This document shows, piece by piece, positions 1-10,925 of a DNA stretch of 64,000 nucleotides. The DNA is from Taxillus chinensis (lineage: Eukaryota; Streptophyta; Magnoliopsida; Santalales; Loranthaceae): positions 5,324,078 through 5,388,077 of the forward strand of contig CM042088.1 of assembly GCA_023512835.1 (NCBI GenBank), read 5' to 3'. The translations under genes and the position numbers were made by a program. Numbering within the stretch: the stretch's first letter is position 1; each line of letters opens with the position of its first letter. The notes under the pieces are model-generated. The model ran no database searches and was not told the DNA's origin. It saw only the letters and a list, made by a program, of their open reading frames with translations.

Positions 1-90
1 ATAACTCCCTCAGTGTATAATACACTGAAAGAGTGTGTTCGTGAGTACGTGAGAGAAACATGTCTGTGTGTCAAGGCAAAGGAGGCATAC
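1..90 (-). other. Start of presumed nsLTP intron
   Basis: The minus strand begins GTATGCC immediately after the codon following the eighth cysteine. The frame also stays open through these 90 bases, so a longer unspliced C-terminus cannot be excluded. An intron fits the family better, because mature type 1 nsLTPs end within a few residues of the last Cys. Confidence 0.55.
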
Positions 91-437
91 TTGGAGCAGT
101 TAACATCGGGCTTGAAGTTTTCAGCATTAGAGAGTCTGCATGTGGCTGGGATGTTTTTGAGTTGATCTGGGGTCATGTTTTTTGCCAGCGGCATGAAGCA
201 GTTGCATATGTCTTGGCGTTCTTTTGTCCCCGTGGCGGCTTTCTCCAGCGACTGTAGCACAGTGCAGCAGGCCTGAGTCGGCGCCGCGCCAGAAAGTAAC
301 CCGCTGCATGGAAGCAGTTGGACCTTCATTTGGTTGCAGGTGGGGATCGACGCTTTGGCGATATGTGGCGCCACCACTGCCCACAGAAGCACCGCAGCAG
401 CAGAGGCCACCTTAAAGATCAACCTCGGGGATGCCAT
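91..437 (-). CDS. Non-specific lipid transfer protein, type 1 (exon 1, 3' end off window)
   Basis: Seen: an uninterrupted frame starts at the ATG at 437-435 and encodes about 115 residues. Residues 1 to about 29 form a signal peptide, with a basic start, an Ala/Val/Leu-rich core and a cut near AKA/S. The mature part has eight cysteines at 34, 44, 57, 58, 78, 80, 100 and 114, giving C-x9-C-x12-CC-x19-CxC-x19-C-x13-C. This is the type 1 nsLTP (8-Cys, LTP/2S albumin fold) signature. Known family role: small secreted proteins with four disulfides that bind lipids in a hydrophobic cavity and act in cuticle deposition and defence. The frame stays open past the last Cys, but a good donor (CCAA|GTATGC, 91/90) lies at the place where many nsLTP genes have their single intron. 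I therefore end exon 1 at 91; the last codons would lie off the left edge. This is the only host gene I can support. Confidence 0.92.
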
Positions 438-558
438 ATATATATGATATGCTCTAAGTAGTTTAAAGGACACTTGTCTCGCTCACTTGCTTGCGCTCTC
501 TCTCTCTCTAGTGTGAGGATGGATGGATGGCTATGCAAGGGATGCTCTGGTTTTTATA
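438..558 (-). promoter_or_regulatory. nsLTP core promoter and 5' UTR
   Basis: On the minus strand TATAAAAA lies at 558-551, about 114 bp upstream of the start codon. A start site 25-35 bp downstream (about 520-528) would give a leader of roughly 85-90 nt containing a short GA tract (497-511). A GGAT/ATCC microrepeat lies at 518-530. The start site is inferred from TATA spacing only. Confidence 0.65.
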
Positions 559-699
559 GCAGACAATTCATGATTGCGTGACTTTAAGACTTTATTTTAA
601 TCTCTACTTTTTTGAAAACGATCATATAAATGGTAGTATGTTGACAAATTTGAACGTCTGTTGAAACTGTTGTATTCAGACTGGTTTGATTCAACCGCC

Positions 700-700
<1 letters not shown>

Positions 701-731
<31 letters not shown>
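701..731. repeat. (AAT)n microsatellite
   Basis: About ten AAT/TAA units in a row, in AT-rich spacer upstream of the nsLTP gene. Confidence 0.95.
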
Positions 732-732
<1 letters not shown>

Positions 733-1900
733 CTAATACAAAATTTTTGTTTCAGACTCTTTTATGTTGGTATATTATAATAAAAAATTCTCAATTTTGG
801 GACTTTTTTATTCGGATCTTATGTTGTGAGTATGCATAATGCATTTCGACGACTGTTATTTCAGCAGGATGGGACATTGACTCGGTCAAAGGACTGATAG
901 TCGGGTTATTGATTCAAAAGTAGAAAAAATATTTAAATATCATAATACATTAAAAAAGTATTTCGTTAATATATTAAAAATACTTTTCTAAAATATTATT
1001 ATTTATTTTCAAACATGTATATTTAATATAAATTATTAATAAATTTATAATAAATGATAGTCCGATAAGATTAGAAAAATATTTAAATAAATATTAATAT
1101 ATTAATTTTAATTAAAATTATATTATAAAATAAGGTAATATATCATTTTATTATTACTTTTAAATTGTTTAGTTCCATTAAATCTGGCTGGGTTGTTTAG
1201 GTCACAAAGAGCCGTTCAATTTGATTGGGTTTCTCTATTTTTTTAAAACGTTCTAACTAGAAATTCAGACAGGTTAAGTGCTTGAATCACCGATTCACTA
1301 GTCGGCAATTCGATGGTTTAAAATATCCAACAATATATTTGTTACATTATGGGGGTGAATGTCAGTTATTTTAAAAAAATAATTAATTTATCTACATAAT
1401 TTTCTAACAAAAGTATTAAAAGAACAGAAAGAAGAAATTGAAACACATGAATTTATAGTGGTTTGACAAGACAATGTATTGTCTGTCATTATGTGTATAT
1501 TTGCGCCCAGGGACGAATCCAGAAATTCTAATTAAGGGAGGCTGAGATATAACATTAATATTTGCGATATATAAAAAGCTATGGGAAAAAAGTATATACT
1601 GCTATTCACTGTCCTAGTTCATTGGATATAGAAAGTCAATTTTTATCTGTGATGTTATTTTTGGGCTAATGTTAGAGTTTGTTATTTTTAATGTAACATT
1701 AGAAAATATGAAGTTATGTTTTTTAATTTGGAACAAATAATGATTTGAAATGTGACTTGATTTGAAGCGTTACTTTTCCAAACAAATCCCTATTTTTGGA
1801 TTGAAACTCAGCATGTGAAATAACATAATTGAATTTTCAAGTAAGAAAAGTCATAATTAACTTCATGTAACTATGTACCTCACCAAAGAGTTGAACTAAT
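732..1900. other. AT-rich intergenic spacer, no gene seen
   Basis: Very AT-rich (especially 900-1160), with no long frame and no protein similarity that I can recognise. The phrase around 1508-1550 (gacgaatccagaaattctaa, then a G-rich stretch) resembles wording often found at ends of plant repeats, but I cannot assign it. The 5' end of the LTR whose 3' end is at 2116 should lie somewhere in the right part of this stretch; I could not place it. Confidence 0.5.
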
Positions 1901-2116
1901 TCCTCTTTCTCTTTGTTTTACTATCAATTGACATTTGTTCTAACATAAGTTTTCTCACTTTCAGGCATTCTCTACAACTTTTGATAATCGTTGTGCGTTG
2001 TCCCAAACGACTCTAAACATTCACTCGAACTTAAAAAGCTTACATAGTTCACGAAGTTTCCGCTACGTGACTAAGTGTTGCACGAGTTAGCTCATTGTAA
2101 GACTAACTCCGTGACA
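1901..2116 (+). mobile_element. 3' portion of a Ty3/gypsy 5' LTR (left boundary unresolved)
   Basis: The sequence up to GTGACA at 2111-2116 is followed directly by a primer binding site and a gag gene, so it must be the end of a 5' LTR. The TG start was not found with confidence. The partner 3' LTR is not in the window, because the element is cut at 4871. Confidence 0.55.
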
Positions 2117-2118
2117 GG

Positions 2119-2130
2119 CGGTATCAGAGC
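2119..2130 (+). other. Primer binding site (initiator tRNA-Met)
   Basis: cGGTATCAGAGC differs at one base from TGGTATCAGAGC, the complement of the 3' end of initiator tRNA-Met, and lies 2 nt after the LTR end. The gag frame starts 28 bp downstream. Confidence 0.75.
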
Positions 2131-2158
2131 CAATTACGTCTAGCCGTAATTTGGCTGG

Positions 2159-2668
2159 TTGGGAAAAAGAGTCGAGGCGATGGCATACGAGAAATGGTTT
2201 GCTTCGACGGAAGAACCACACACGGAGCAGCAGCATGGCCGTGGGCATGAGGAGTTGCGCACTCTAGCACCACTGAAACGTGGGAAGTCCAAAACTATGC
2301 TTAAGGACCCCATGGAAGGTCGGATTTCGCTACTCGAAGGGAGTCTCATAGCTGTGAACTTCGTGGTTGGGGAACTAAGCGATCAAGTCAACAACTTGAT
2401 TGTGGAAAAGGTAGAAATCGCAAAGGCAGCTAAGGCCATGATCCATGAATGTAGCCAATCGTTCGAGGGGCAACTTGAAGTACCCAACGAGAATCTGGTT
2501 GACCTTCAAAAATACATGGAGTGTGAGACCTACGACATCCGTAAGGAGATGGAAACATTCCACCGACACAGTCCGCAGTCTGTAGGAAATGCTATGCCGA
2601 GTGTTACGAACGGGGGACATGGTCGCATGCTGAAAGTCCCTAAACCAACAATGTACAATGGTACACAC
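2159..2668 (+). pseudogene. Ty3/gypsy Gag, N-terminal part (interrupted)
   Basis: Seen: an open frame from ATG 2159 (an internal ATG at 2180 is an alternative) with an acidic, helix-rich N-terminus and a stretch around residues 50-80 with coiled-coil-like spacing. It then reaches the conserved Gag entry motif KVPKPTMYNGTH. The frame is broken at 2669 by a solo LTR; the 18 codons after that point belong to the LTR. The capsid part resumes at 4375 in the same frame, so the insertion explains the break fully. Known: Gag forms the cytoplasmic virus-like particle. The element is a Ty3/gypsy member with an initiator-Met primer. The Gag looks chromovirus-like, but I cannot fix the clade. No zinc knuckle or pol of this copy is visible. 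Confidence 0.8.
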
Positions 2669-3109
2669 TGTAAGGACCCGTACCTTGAGTTAGTCACAGT
2701 TTTGCCTTCTGAGTAGAGTTTTTCTAGTTTTTCTAGATTTTGACCTAGTGAATGGACTCCAATGAATTCACGTGCAAAAGGAAAGATGCTTAGAATGATG
2801 TCCTCTATCCACCACAGAAGTTTCAGGCCAAACGGACGTGTATGTGAGGTGCACGTGAAATGGGTCCAATTCACGTGCAAGTGTGGTTGTCTTCTACATG
2901 ATGCAAGGAGGCTAGGGGTGAAGTTTGAGCGCATTTGGAGTGCATTTGGAGTTGCACGTGAATTGGGGAATTCACGTGCAAATTGGCGTGCAGGATTATT
3001 TTGCATGGTTCCCTTGGTTTTGTCATTCTAATCATCTTTTCCCAAAGGACCATGTTGGAATTGTGACTATTTTGGTGTGTATGGGTGTGGGAAGGTCATA
3101 GCTTGTTCC

Positions 3110-3184
3110 ATCAAAACTACGTCGTTTTGATGCTGGGATTCACTTAATCAAAACTACGTCGTTTTGATGTTGTGTCTATATAAG
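3110..3184 (+). promoter_or_regulatory. LTR core promoter: two palindromic ACGT boxes plus TATA
   Basis: Two perfect copies of the box with core CAAAACTACGTCGTTTTG (3110-3131 and 3147-3168) are followed 8 bp later by TATATAAG (3177-3184). The box is a near-perfect inverted repeat around TACGTC. ACGT cores are known bZIP targets; a bZIP role here is inference. Confidence 0.7.
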
Positions 3185-3748
3185 GAGGAGAAGCCCCTCA
3201 TTTTAGGGTTAGGGTTTGTTGCTCCACCGGCCGTCGCAAGAGAGAGAGAGAGAGAGGGAAGGAGAGCTCCTGGTTCTTCCGGGGACGTCTTGCGTGGGTG
3301 GTCGGTGCTTCGTGGGTGGACGGCGTTCGACGTGGGATCGGGACATTGCTGTGTTGTTGCGTTTTACTTGAGGTAGGGGTTCTGTTCTTCCTAAATCCTC
3401 CTCTGTCCTAGGGTTCTAGGGCAGATTATGGGTTATATCTGTTATATATACATATGTAATCCATATAGGTGTGATCTCCTATATGGATGTTGGCCTTCAA
3501 TGGCAATTTTTGGTGTATTCTGGTGTTGGATGGTGTGCATATTAAGTGTTCGATAAAATGCTTGTGTGGATATGTCTGTGTGAATATGCCTAGTATGTGT
3601 TTGATTTTATGCCTGATGGGCTGTGCGAACTAAGTGTTTGGTATTATGCCTGTGAAAGTGTGTATGCTACGTGTTTGGTTTAATGCCTGTATGACCTTGT
3701 ATGCTGTGCTTGTGGAACTCGGTGGCTGTGGAAGCCCGGGACTGGAAA

Positions 3749-3900
3749 TGTTAGCCTGTGTGGCTAAGCCTATATGGCCGTGGATATGTTAGCCTGTGTG
3801 GCTAAGCCTGAGAGGCTGTGGATATGTTAGCCCGTGTGGCTAAGCCTTGAGTGTTGTGGATTCGTTAGCCTATGTGGCTAAGCTCGTATGCCGTGGATAG
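3749..3900 (+). repeat. Short tandem repeat in the LTR U5 part
   Basis: Four diverged units of about 40 bp, each containing GTTAGCCTGTGTGGCTAAGC or a close variant. The element's other LTR copies carry a tandem repeat in the corresponding part but with a different unit. Confidence 0.8.
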
Positions 3901-4374
3901 GTGTGTGCCTTGTGAATGTGGAATACTACTTGTTTACATTTTATTGTCACTACACTACACCCGTACACACTCATGTACACGCTAGGAGCATGGGATGGGT
4001 TGGGGAGACATGATCCCTAGCGAGCCTGTGGTTGCTCACCCCTCCCTCTACGTTGTGTTTTCTTTCAGGAACATACAGGCGTTAGGTGGGACCCCAAGGT
4101 AGAAGACCATATTTACTTTCTTGTCTACCATTTATGTTGTTTTTATGGGGCTGATGTAACCCCAGTGGGGATGGATTGAAAAGAGGACTTTGTTGTAATA
4201 AAGACTAGTTTGGTTTGTGGATTGTTTTGATGAACTTTATTTTCTTGAATGTGTTGTGGATGTTTAAAATGTAATATTCTTGGTTTGTATCCTAACCCCT
4301 TTGCCCTCCGTGTGGGTAAAAGGGGAGTCACGTGCCGGTTTCCTCGGGTTAGAAATCCGGGGCGTGACACACAC

Positions 4375-4870
4375 AATGCCACTATGGTGGAAAATTTCAT
4401 ATTTGGCCTAGAACAATATTTTGAGGCCATGGACATTGTTGACAATGTGGCCCGGATAAGCAATGGCCCAATCTTCATTTGGGAAGCGGCCCAACTGTGG
4501 TGGCGACGGAAGCATACTAAGTGGGAGAAGGGGCTTTGCATAATTGATACATGGGAACAATTTAAAGCGAAATTACGCAAGCACTTCATCCCACATAATG
4601 CAAAGACAGAAGTCCAAGGGAAATTGCATCGACTACAATAGACGGGCAGTGTTCCCGAATACATCAAGGAGTTCACTACCCTTATGCTGGAAATCGACAA
4701 CATGTTCCATTCCAATTTCCTATTTTACTTCAAGGACGGCTTAAAAGAATGGGCTAGAGTAGAGTTGGATAGGCACAATGTGCAAACATTAGACGATGCC
4801 ACTGTGGCCGACAAGATGCTAGTCGACTACTCGCCCCAGTCCAAGTTTGTGAAGAAGCCATACATGAGTA
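4375..4870 (+). pseudogene. Ty3/gypsy Gag, capsid part (interrupted)
   Basis: Continuation of the 2159-2668 Gag after the solo LTR. Seen: the typical capsid core, with a NFIFGLEQYFEAM-like segment, then WWRRKH, a WEQFKAKLRKHF helix, the EYIKEFTTLMLEI region and FKDGLKEWARVEL, in the usual gypsy Gag order. There is a TAG near 4640 and the frame slips between 4640 and 4684, so it is not functional. At 4871 it is cut by the LTR of a minus-strand Athila-like element; five bases before the cut read GAGTA. The rest of this element is not in the window. Confidence 0.85.
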
Positions 4871-6378
4871 TGACAGACATATTTTTAACCACTCTAAAAG
4901 AGTTGGCTAATGTCGTAAAACCTCTCTTCAAGATAATTAATTCCTTAGTTTGTACTAAACAGAATAGCAGCAAGCAAGGGGTCGAACCATCGGGGATTAG
5001 CCTAGTTTTTTAGTTCTTAAATCAAAACACCCAACTACTCTTGTTCTATAAAATGTCTTGGCAAAAATGATTTCTTTTTAAACTACATGTCTAATTTTTA
5101 TGTTATTTTCTGGATAAACAAAGACAACAGAATTATTTTTGGAATTTAACTCAAGGACTAAAAGCATCTAGGGTCATAATTTCACCTTTCTATGTTGTTT
5201 CTACTGATTTTAAGGTTTTTGGGGTTATTTAAATGATGGCATGCTATACATGAGCCAAGGTATTGCAAATGGTCATTGAGAAACCTTCTAAGTGTTGTAT
5301 GCCTGAATAGCCATCATGGCAGCAACATAAAAAGCCAATTTATCATATTTCTAAAAAGATAATGGTCACACCAATCACAAACATGCTATGAATCTTAAAG
5401 TCTGCCCCAGATTGGGGCTAAGAAACCTAGGTGTATACAACCTAGACGTGGAAGACGAACAGAATCATAAAACATGTAAATCTCAATTAAACAAACCCAA
5501 TATCCATAAAATCAATACAACAACATAGGGGGCTACATTGCTCCCCTAGATTAAAAAAACTACTCACACATATTTATTAAATAACATAAAAAAATATAAA
5601 GCATCATCTTAGAACCAGGTGCAGAAGAACTTCAACCTTAGTTCTTCAACTCCAGATCTTTTCCAGCCGTCCAAGATGTCTCTCGAGGGCCTGCTCTCTC
5701 CAAAACATGTGTCCAATCTCCCCAGACGTGATCCTCTCTATATCCAAGACGTGATACCCTCCAAAATATGATGTGTCTCCTCCTTTTATAGAGCTTTCGG
5801 GTGTGTAATGTGTGCCCTAGTCACCAGCTGTCATCATTTATTAAAACGACGTAGTTTTGATAAATGATAGTGATTCTCCCTTCCAACCATTATACAACTC
5901 AAACCAAACACAAAAAGGACAAGGTTCTTCAGACAAAAATCATCAGCACAGAAAAATAAAGGTCCCAGTGCAAAAACATTATTGCACATGATAATGCACG
6001 TGACAATGTCATATCATGTGTAAGCCCCAAATGCTCTGAAATTCATCCCAAGCTTCATTGCATCATTTAGAAGGCTCCCATGCAATAATACACCTGCACG
6101 TGACATTGGCCATATCACGTGCAAATAAAAAATGCCTCCTTTTAAGCTCGTCTTTTGTCACAAGTTTCCTCATTGGCAGATAAAATGGTTTAGTTAATAT
6201 GCGTGAGAAGAAATCACCTAAAACCTGCCAAAACAACTCGAAAACACATGTACTTGGGCAACAGTATCTTCCTAAGGGTTAAAGCAAATATATATGAAAT
6301 ATAGTGTAATTAGGCTCTAATCATGCTCATAATCACCCTAAATATACAATAGAATAACAACATAAATGCATATTATCA
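4871..6378 (-). mobile_element. 3' LTR of a minus-strand Athila-like element
   Basis: 1508 bp, TGATAATATGC... to ...TGTCA read on the minus strand. It is a diverged relative of the 1505-bp LTR at 14287-15791: the 'ggggagcaatgtagcccc' segment (5528-5550), the end segment (4876-5075) and the TGATAA start all align. It has one palindromic ACGT box with a C-to-T change (5840-5861), a TATA box TATAAAAGG (5790-5782) and G-box arms (5980-6125). The partner 5' LTR is not in the window. Confidence 0.85.
5782..5861 (-). promoter_or_regulatory. Core promoter of the minus-strand Athila-like LTR
   Basis: Minus strand: palindromic ACGT box at 5861-5840 (one mismatch from the consensus half-sites), then TATAAAAGG at 5790-5782. 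Confidence 0.6.
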
Positions 6379-7955
6379 AACACACCACACTTGAACCATT
6401 GCTTGTCCTCAAAAAAAAAACAAACAAGCATGCAAAAAGAAAACAAACACACAATCAAATAGAAAGATAGCTAAAATAACAATCAAGGAGAATAATGGTT
6501 TCCTAAGCATGTAACTCTATCATGATGAAGTGAGAATTTAAGTAACTAAATTGAATCATATTTTAGCTCCTTTATGTCCATACTACAAAGTTCAATAACC
6601 ATGCAATATCATCACTGAAAACTCAGATATCAACAAGCATTCTATGATAAAATAGCTCCTACCGTCCCTTAAAGTTCTCACCAAGGATAAAGTTGCCTTA
6701 CTAAAATATAAACTCTCTTTTCTCTCAATCTCACGCCCATTAACAGTACCTAATAGTTGACAAAAAAGGTGATAAACTCCTTGCAACCTTTTCCATTGGC
6801 TATTGATTAGGTTCTTGCCAAGAAAACATGAGAGTTCCCTATTGTGCTCATCAAAGAAAACACACCCTCTATTCTACTTTGTTTGGACACTCACACACTA
6901 TTCTATATTGATAAAACACTCCTTGAGATAAAGAATTGAGCTCAACACTCTAAACAAACACAACTCAACCATTGTGGCTTTTATTCTGAAAATAATATTT
7001 TTGATTCACACTTCTTTTAAATAATAACCTTACAAGGTTGCATTTTATGCTCTCCCTTGATGGATTATTCACTCTTTTTTTACAAACCTTTTTCCTTGCT
7101 GTTGGGAGAGAAACATGTATCTCAATCCCTTTATTACATGACACATAAATAGGGCTAGCTCTTTCTAATGCATACTCCTTGCACTTTTGCTAAGTAGGGA
7201 GAGATAAAAATACACTGAGTGTCTCACATCTCATTATCCAATTAAGTGATGGACTTTTTCACATTATGCATCACAGCCTTCTTCATATACAACACAATAA
7301 AACAGAAACTAGGATACGTAGCAAGTCAAAGTGACTTAAATGACCATGTATCACTACCATCATATACCAAGCACCGAGCACTAATAAGTAATCGCCATGC
7401 TTACTTAACTCCTACCATTAAATAACCAATGTTAAAAGTAAAGAGGATTAAAGAAAACTATTACCCCATAAACCATGAATGTCACTCAAGGGCTAGAAAA
7501 GAGGCTTTTCTCATTTTTCTTTTGAATTTTCTTCTCACTCAACTCTAAGGGTCACTAAGTGTTAACCTAGCATGTCATGCTCAGAAAATATTCAAATTCT
7601 AGCTCCAAAAACATAGGAATATCATTTAAGAGATATAAACATGATTAAACCAAATCATAACACACCTTAATTACTTTAACACCCTTATCACAACATGATA
7701 CTAATGTGTCAGAAAATTTAAAAAATTTAAATTTATGCAAAAATTGCATACTTAGTATCCATGCCTCTCCACATGCAAATCACACATGCAAACAACTCAA
7801 ACAATCACACAAAATAAAAATAACAAACAAACAATAGACTAAAAACATAACATGCAATCAAACACAAAGGATAAACAAGTGGCTCAAGTCACTCCCCACA
7901 CCACACTTAAAGTATGCTATGTCCTCATGGCATGGAGTAGAGAGTAGGAAGATAC
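6379..7955 (-). other. 3' untranslated region of the minus-strand Athila-like element
   Basis: No gene. On the minus strand it opens just after the protease ORF with 'gaggacatagcat..aagtgtggtg' (about 7880-7925). It ends next to the LTR with a second similar motif, 'gaggacaagcaatggttcaa' followed by gtgtggtg (about 6379-6415). The latter is at the polypurine-tract position. The plus-strand copy has the same pair of motifs (60790 and 61563). Confidence 0.7.
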
Positions 7956-8723
7956 TTACCACTCAGTCGGTAGGGTGTACAAGAAAATAATTCGAGCCAC
8001 CATTCTCCTTATATTAGCAACAAAATCTGCAGAGGTCTCCCCTACTAGTGCCCAATTGTCTCTATGCTGTAGGATGTCCATCAAATAATAACAAACAAAA
8101 ATTCCACAACTGAGCTAATCAGGCTGTTAAGGAATTTCCATCTCATTGAAGTGCACAAGAAGGAATTTAGATGTTAGTAACCCTTCTTGTTTCATTGCTC
8201 CCTTGACTCGCTTCAAAAATCCATGGGCTAATTTCTTCTTTCTTGTAGGCAATCCATGGTTTTGACATGGATCATACAAGACGACATGTCCTGCACGTAA
8301 GCCCATTTGCAACAATACAAAGTGATTATCAATATAAACAGGAATCAGTACCTCATTAACCGTGTGCCAAGAGCGATGGCCCTCTGCAAGGCCATTAAAT
8401 CGTTGGTGGAAAAAATGCTCAACTAATGGTTGCTCATACAGCTCACAGAGCATAATGGAGGTGTATTTTGCCAAGGGGTAATGATTAGGCTCTACATCCA
8501 TAACATACCGCATTGTGTGGCAAAATAAATCAACATCATCTGCACATAGAAGCTCATTTCCAACAATCCGCTGGAGATAAGATGTGAAGACTTTAGAATC
8601 ATGAACAAAGCGGGCGTGCATAGTGGTAGAAAATAAGAACTGGGCTAACTCGTCCAGAGCAGCGCCGGAGGATAATGCTGGGTGAATGTGTAAAAAGATG
8701 GGCTCTTCTAATGTATCCATCAA
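7956..8723 (-). pseudogene. Ulp1/SENP-like (C48) cysteine protease ORF of Athila-like element, two stops
   Basis: Seen: a 198-codon frame from ATG 8723 to a TAA at 8129-8127. It continues in the same frame past a second stop (TAG 8117-8115) to TAA 7958-7956. It is clearly homologous to the third ORF of the plus-strand Athila element (23823-24428 and onward). Catalytic features in C48 order: His in IDNHFVLL, Asp in VVLYDPCQ exactly 17 residues later (the H-D spacing of yeast Ulp1), Gln, then Cys in LSCGIF (codon 8108-8106). Both stops replace glutamine codons seen in the other copy, consistent with C-to-T decay. Known family role: C48 peptidases process SUMO or deconjugate SUMO/ubiquitin-like proteins; the substrate here is unknown. 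The upstream part of the ORF is lost to the CACTA insertion at 8773. It reads toward this element's own 3' LTR, so it belongs to the retrotransposon. Confidence 0.8.
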
Positions 8724-8772
8724 CTCCTCAAGAAGAGTTGAAGAAGATTCAGGTCACATGCGAAGTGGCTGA

Positions 8773-9140
8773 CACTACAAGAAAAATAACTTTTAACAGC
8801 ACTTAATATTTGCTGTTAATGAGTTTTTACAGCATTTATGAAATGCTGTGTGGTGAAATGGTGTAAAAAGTCTAAGTTTTTTTTATAGCATTTTATGTTT
8901 GTTGTAATATAACTATTTACATCATTTAAGATATGTTGTAAAACACTATTTACAAGGTTTTATATATGCTGTAAAATACTATTTACAGGATTTTTTATAT
9001 ATTGTAAAAAGCCATTTATAGGGTTTTTCATATGCTGTAAAAGAATTATTGATAAGGTTTTATATATGCTGTAAAAGGACTTCCTGGCATATTAATTTTT
9101 TTTATTTACAGCAACTCCATATGCTGCTTTTTTAATTGTT
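8773..9140 (+). mobile_element. CACTA (En/Spm) transposon terminus and subterminal repeats
   Basis: The terminus CACTACAAGAAAAATAAC at 8773 is the plant CACTA signature. It is followed by about ten diverged subterminal repeats of the type TATATGCTGTAAAA (8800-9125) in both orientations. The 3 bp before it are TGA (expected 3-bp target duplication). The other end (…TTCTTGTAGTG) is not in the window. Confidence 0.85.
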
Positions 9141-10371
9141 TTTTTCATTTTATTCCCAATATTCAAATTACAACACGATGAACTTATTTATTCAAACCAT
9201 TTTGTAATACACATTACTTCTCTTATTTATTCAATATATGGATAAATAGTTATCAATAACTAAAAATAGTTTTTCAATATAACCCATGACCATCATTTTC
9301 TAATTATAAAAAACATAAATAAAGTCAACTGAAATAAGTCTTAAATCACAATGATTTTTTTTAACACAAAATAATTAAAAGAAAGAAAGATTAGCCAGCT
9401 GCAATAATTATTCATTCTTTCTGAAAGAGCATTTCCCAGTAAGTCTAGCACGACTAGTACCAATTGGTTGACATTGCACAATCTAGGAGTTTCCACACAC
9501 CACAACCGATTAGGAGTGACTAACAACGGTAGTTCTGTACAACAAATCAAAAAAATTATTTATTAAAAAAAGATTCCCAGAATATTTACCAAACAATATT
9601 AAAATGTAAAATAAAGTACTTTGCTAAAGGTGATGCAAAATTAGAATATAATATATGAATGGAGAATAAGAATACAAATAATAAAAAAAATAATTAATTA
9701 AATAGGCGTAATAACTTAGTTGCTGAAGCAACCCTTGTATTAGTCCTATAAGAAGAAACGGATATTCATTAGAAATTTCTACTTTTCAAGTTTAAAACAT
9801 AGACAAGAAATAATATAACTTGAAAGAGCCAGTATAAGGAGAGGAGGATGCAAGAGAGAGCAGCAAAGGGTAGGCTGGAGTTCCATCTTTATGCTTGATC
9901 TGATATTCAAATTGATTCCAAGACATCTTAACATAGAGTAAATGTAGTATATCCTTATATAACCATGATCTGAGACCAACCCAAAAACAATAAACCACAA
10001 AAAATTATGATTTGAACTATAAGTTTATTACTGGAACCCTAATCCTTCATGCCTCAGATTCATTGCACTAATAGATTGTTCTATTCCACTCCAAGTTCCA
10101 AACCCAAACTTGATTGAATTCAAACACTACTCGGATGGGTGATTGACCAATAATGAGTGAAGCTAACACAAATGAATACTAAGATTTTTGGTTTACCTGC
10201 CTTGATTTGAGAAAATCCACTATCTGTGACCATGCAAGAGCTCTTGAATCTTAGCAGTCCCTAGACTGACCGACTGGCCAGCCCATTTCACTGAAAATTA
10301 ATGTGACAAACATAATTTGGGTGGTGTGTATGTCTACAAATATATCCCATCTAATACTAATAACTTGATTC
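9141..10371. other. Presumed CACTA interior, nothing coding recognised
   Basis: AT-rich sequence with only short frames, none resembling a CACTA transposase (TNP2/TNPD). It may be the interior of a non-autonomous element or of unrelated older DNA. It ends where an LTR starts at 10372. Confidence 0.4.
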
Positions 10372-10925
10372 TGTCACGCCCCCAAATTCCCGGGGTACCC
10401 GGAACCAGGAACATGAGTTCCCCTTGCCCGCACTTGAAAGGTCAAGGGTAGGTGACTAGCACCAATAGAGACTACATCGTAGGTGCTGTCTCAAATATGC
10501 AACCTTGTACAGTCATATATCAAGGGTAATCCTGTACTTTCCCATATATCAACATGCATATAATATGTCAAACCGTCAGACAAACATCATATGACAAATA
10601 GTGTGTAATACAATTGTCCATGGACCCTAATCTAGGATATCACACAAAACAATACAGAATACAGTATTGTATCATACATCAAAGTAGTGGGCATGTCCTT
10701 CTGGAAGAAAGTCCTCCACTAGTCTCGGATCACACCTGAAAAAGGGAAAGAATAAGTAGGGGTGAGCGAGCTCAGTAGGTGACCCTAATACTCCACGTCA
10801 TACAAACATACAAGTCTATACTATATGCTCTATGTACTTGTGCACTGTGTAGTGTGCACAATCATTAGGACTCAGCCTGCAAACAAATATTAGGACCCAG
10901 CTTGCCCACACAGGACAACTCTTCC

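Larger units (their letters stand above)
2669..4369 (+). mobile_element. Solo LTR, chromovirus (Tekay-like) family A
   Basis: Starts TGTAAGGACCCG, ends GGGGCGTGACA, 1701 bp, flanked by a perfect 5-bp duplication and with no internal region, so it is a solo LTR left by LTR-LTR recombination. Its order matches the full LTRs at 24429-26290 and 41194-43049 read in reverse: G-box inverted repeats (2764-2990), two palindromic ACGT boxes (3110-3168), TATA (3177-3184), a GA tract (3239-3256), a GC-rich leader and a repeated U5. It sits in gag of an older element in the same orientation. Confidence 0.93.
2664..4374. repeat. Target site duplication CACAC around the solo LTR
   Basis: CACAC at 2664-2668 and at 4370-4374 directly flank TG...CA termini. 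One copy belongs to the original gag. Confidence 0.93.

Noticed and set aside
127..384. 85-codon minus-strand frame in the nsLTP region
   Set aside because: It is another frame of the nsLTP exon. The frame that starts at 437 has the signal peptide and all eight cysteines.
7956..8723. Ulp1-like ORF as a host SUMO protease gene
   Set aside because: It sits between a retrotransposon interior and its own 3' UTR and LTR, is intronless, and recurs at the same place in a second element.
10857..10862. Possible right-hand CACTA end (tgtagtg)
   Set aside because: Lacks the TTCTTG part of the terminal repeat and has no subterminal repeats beside it.
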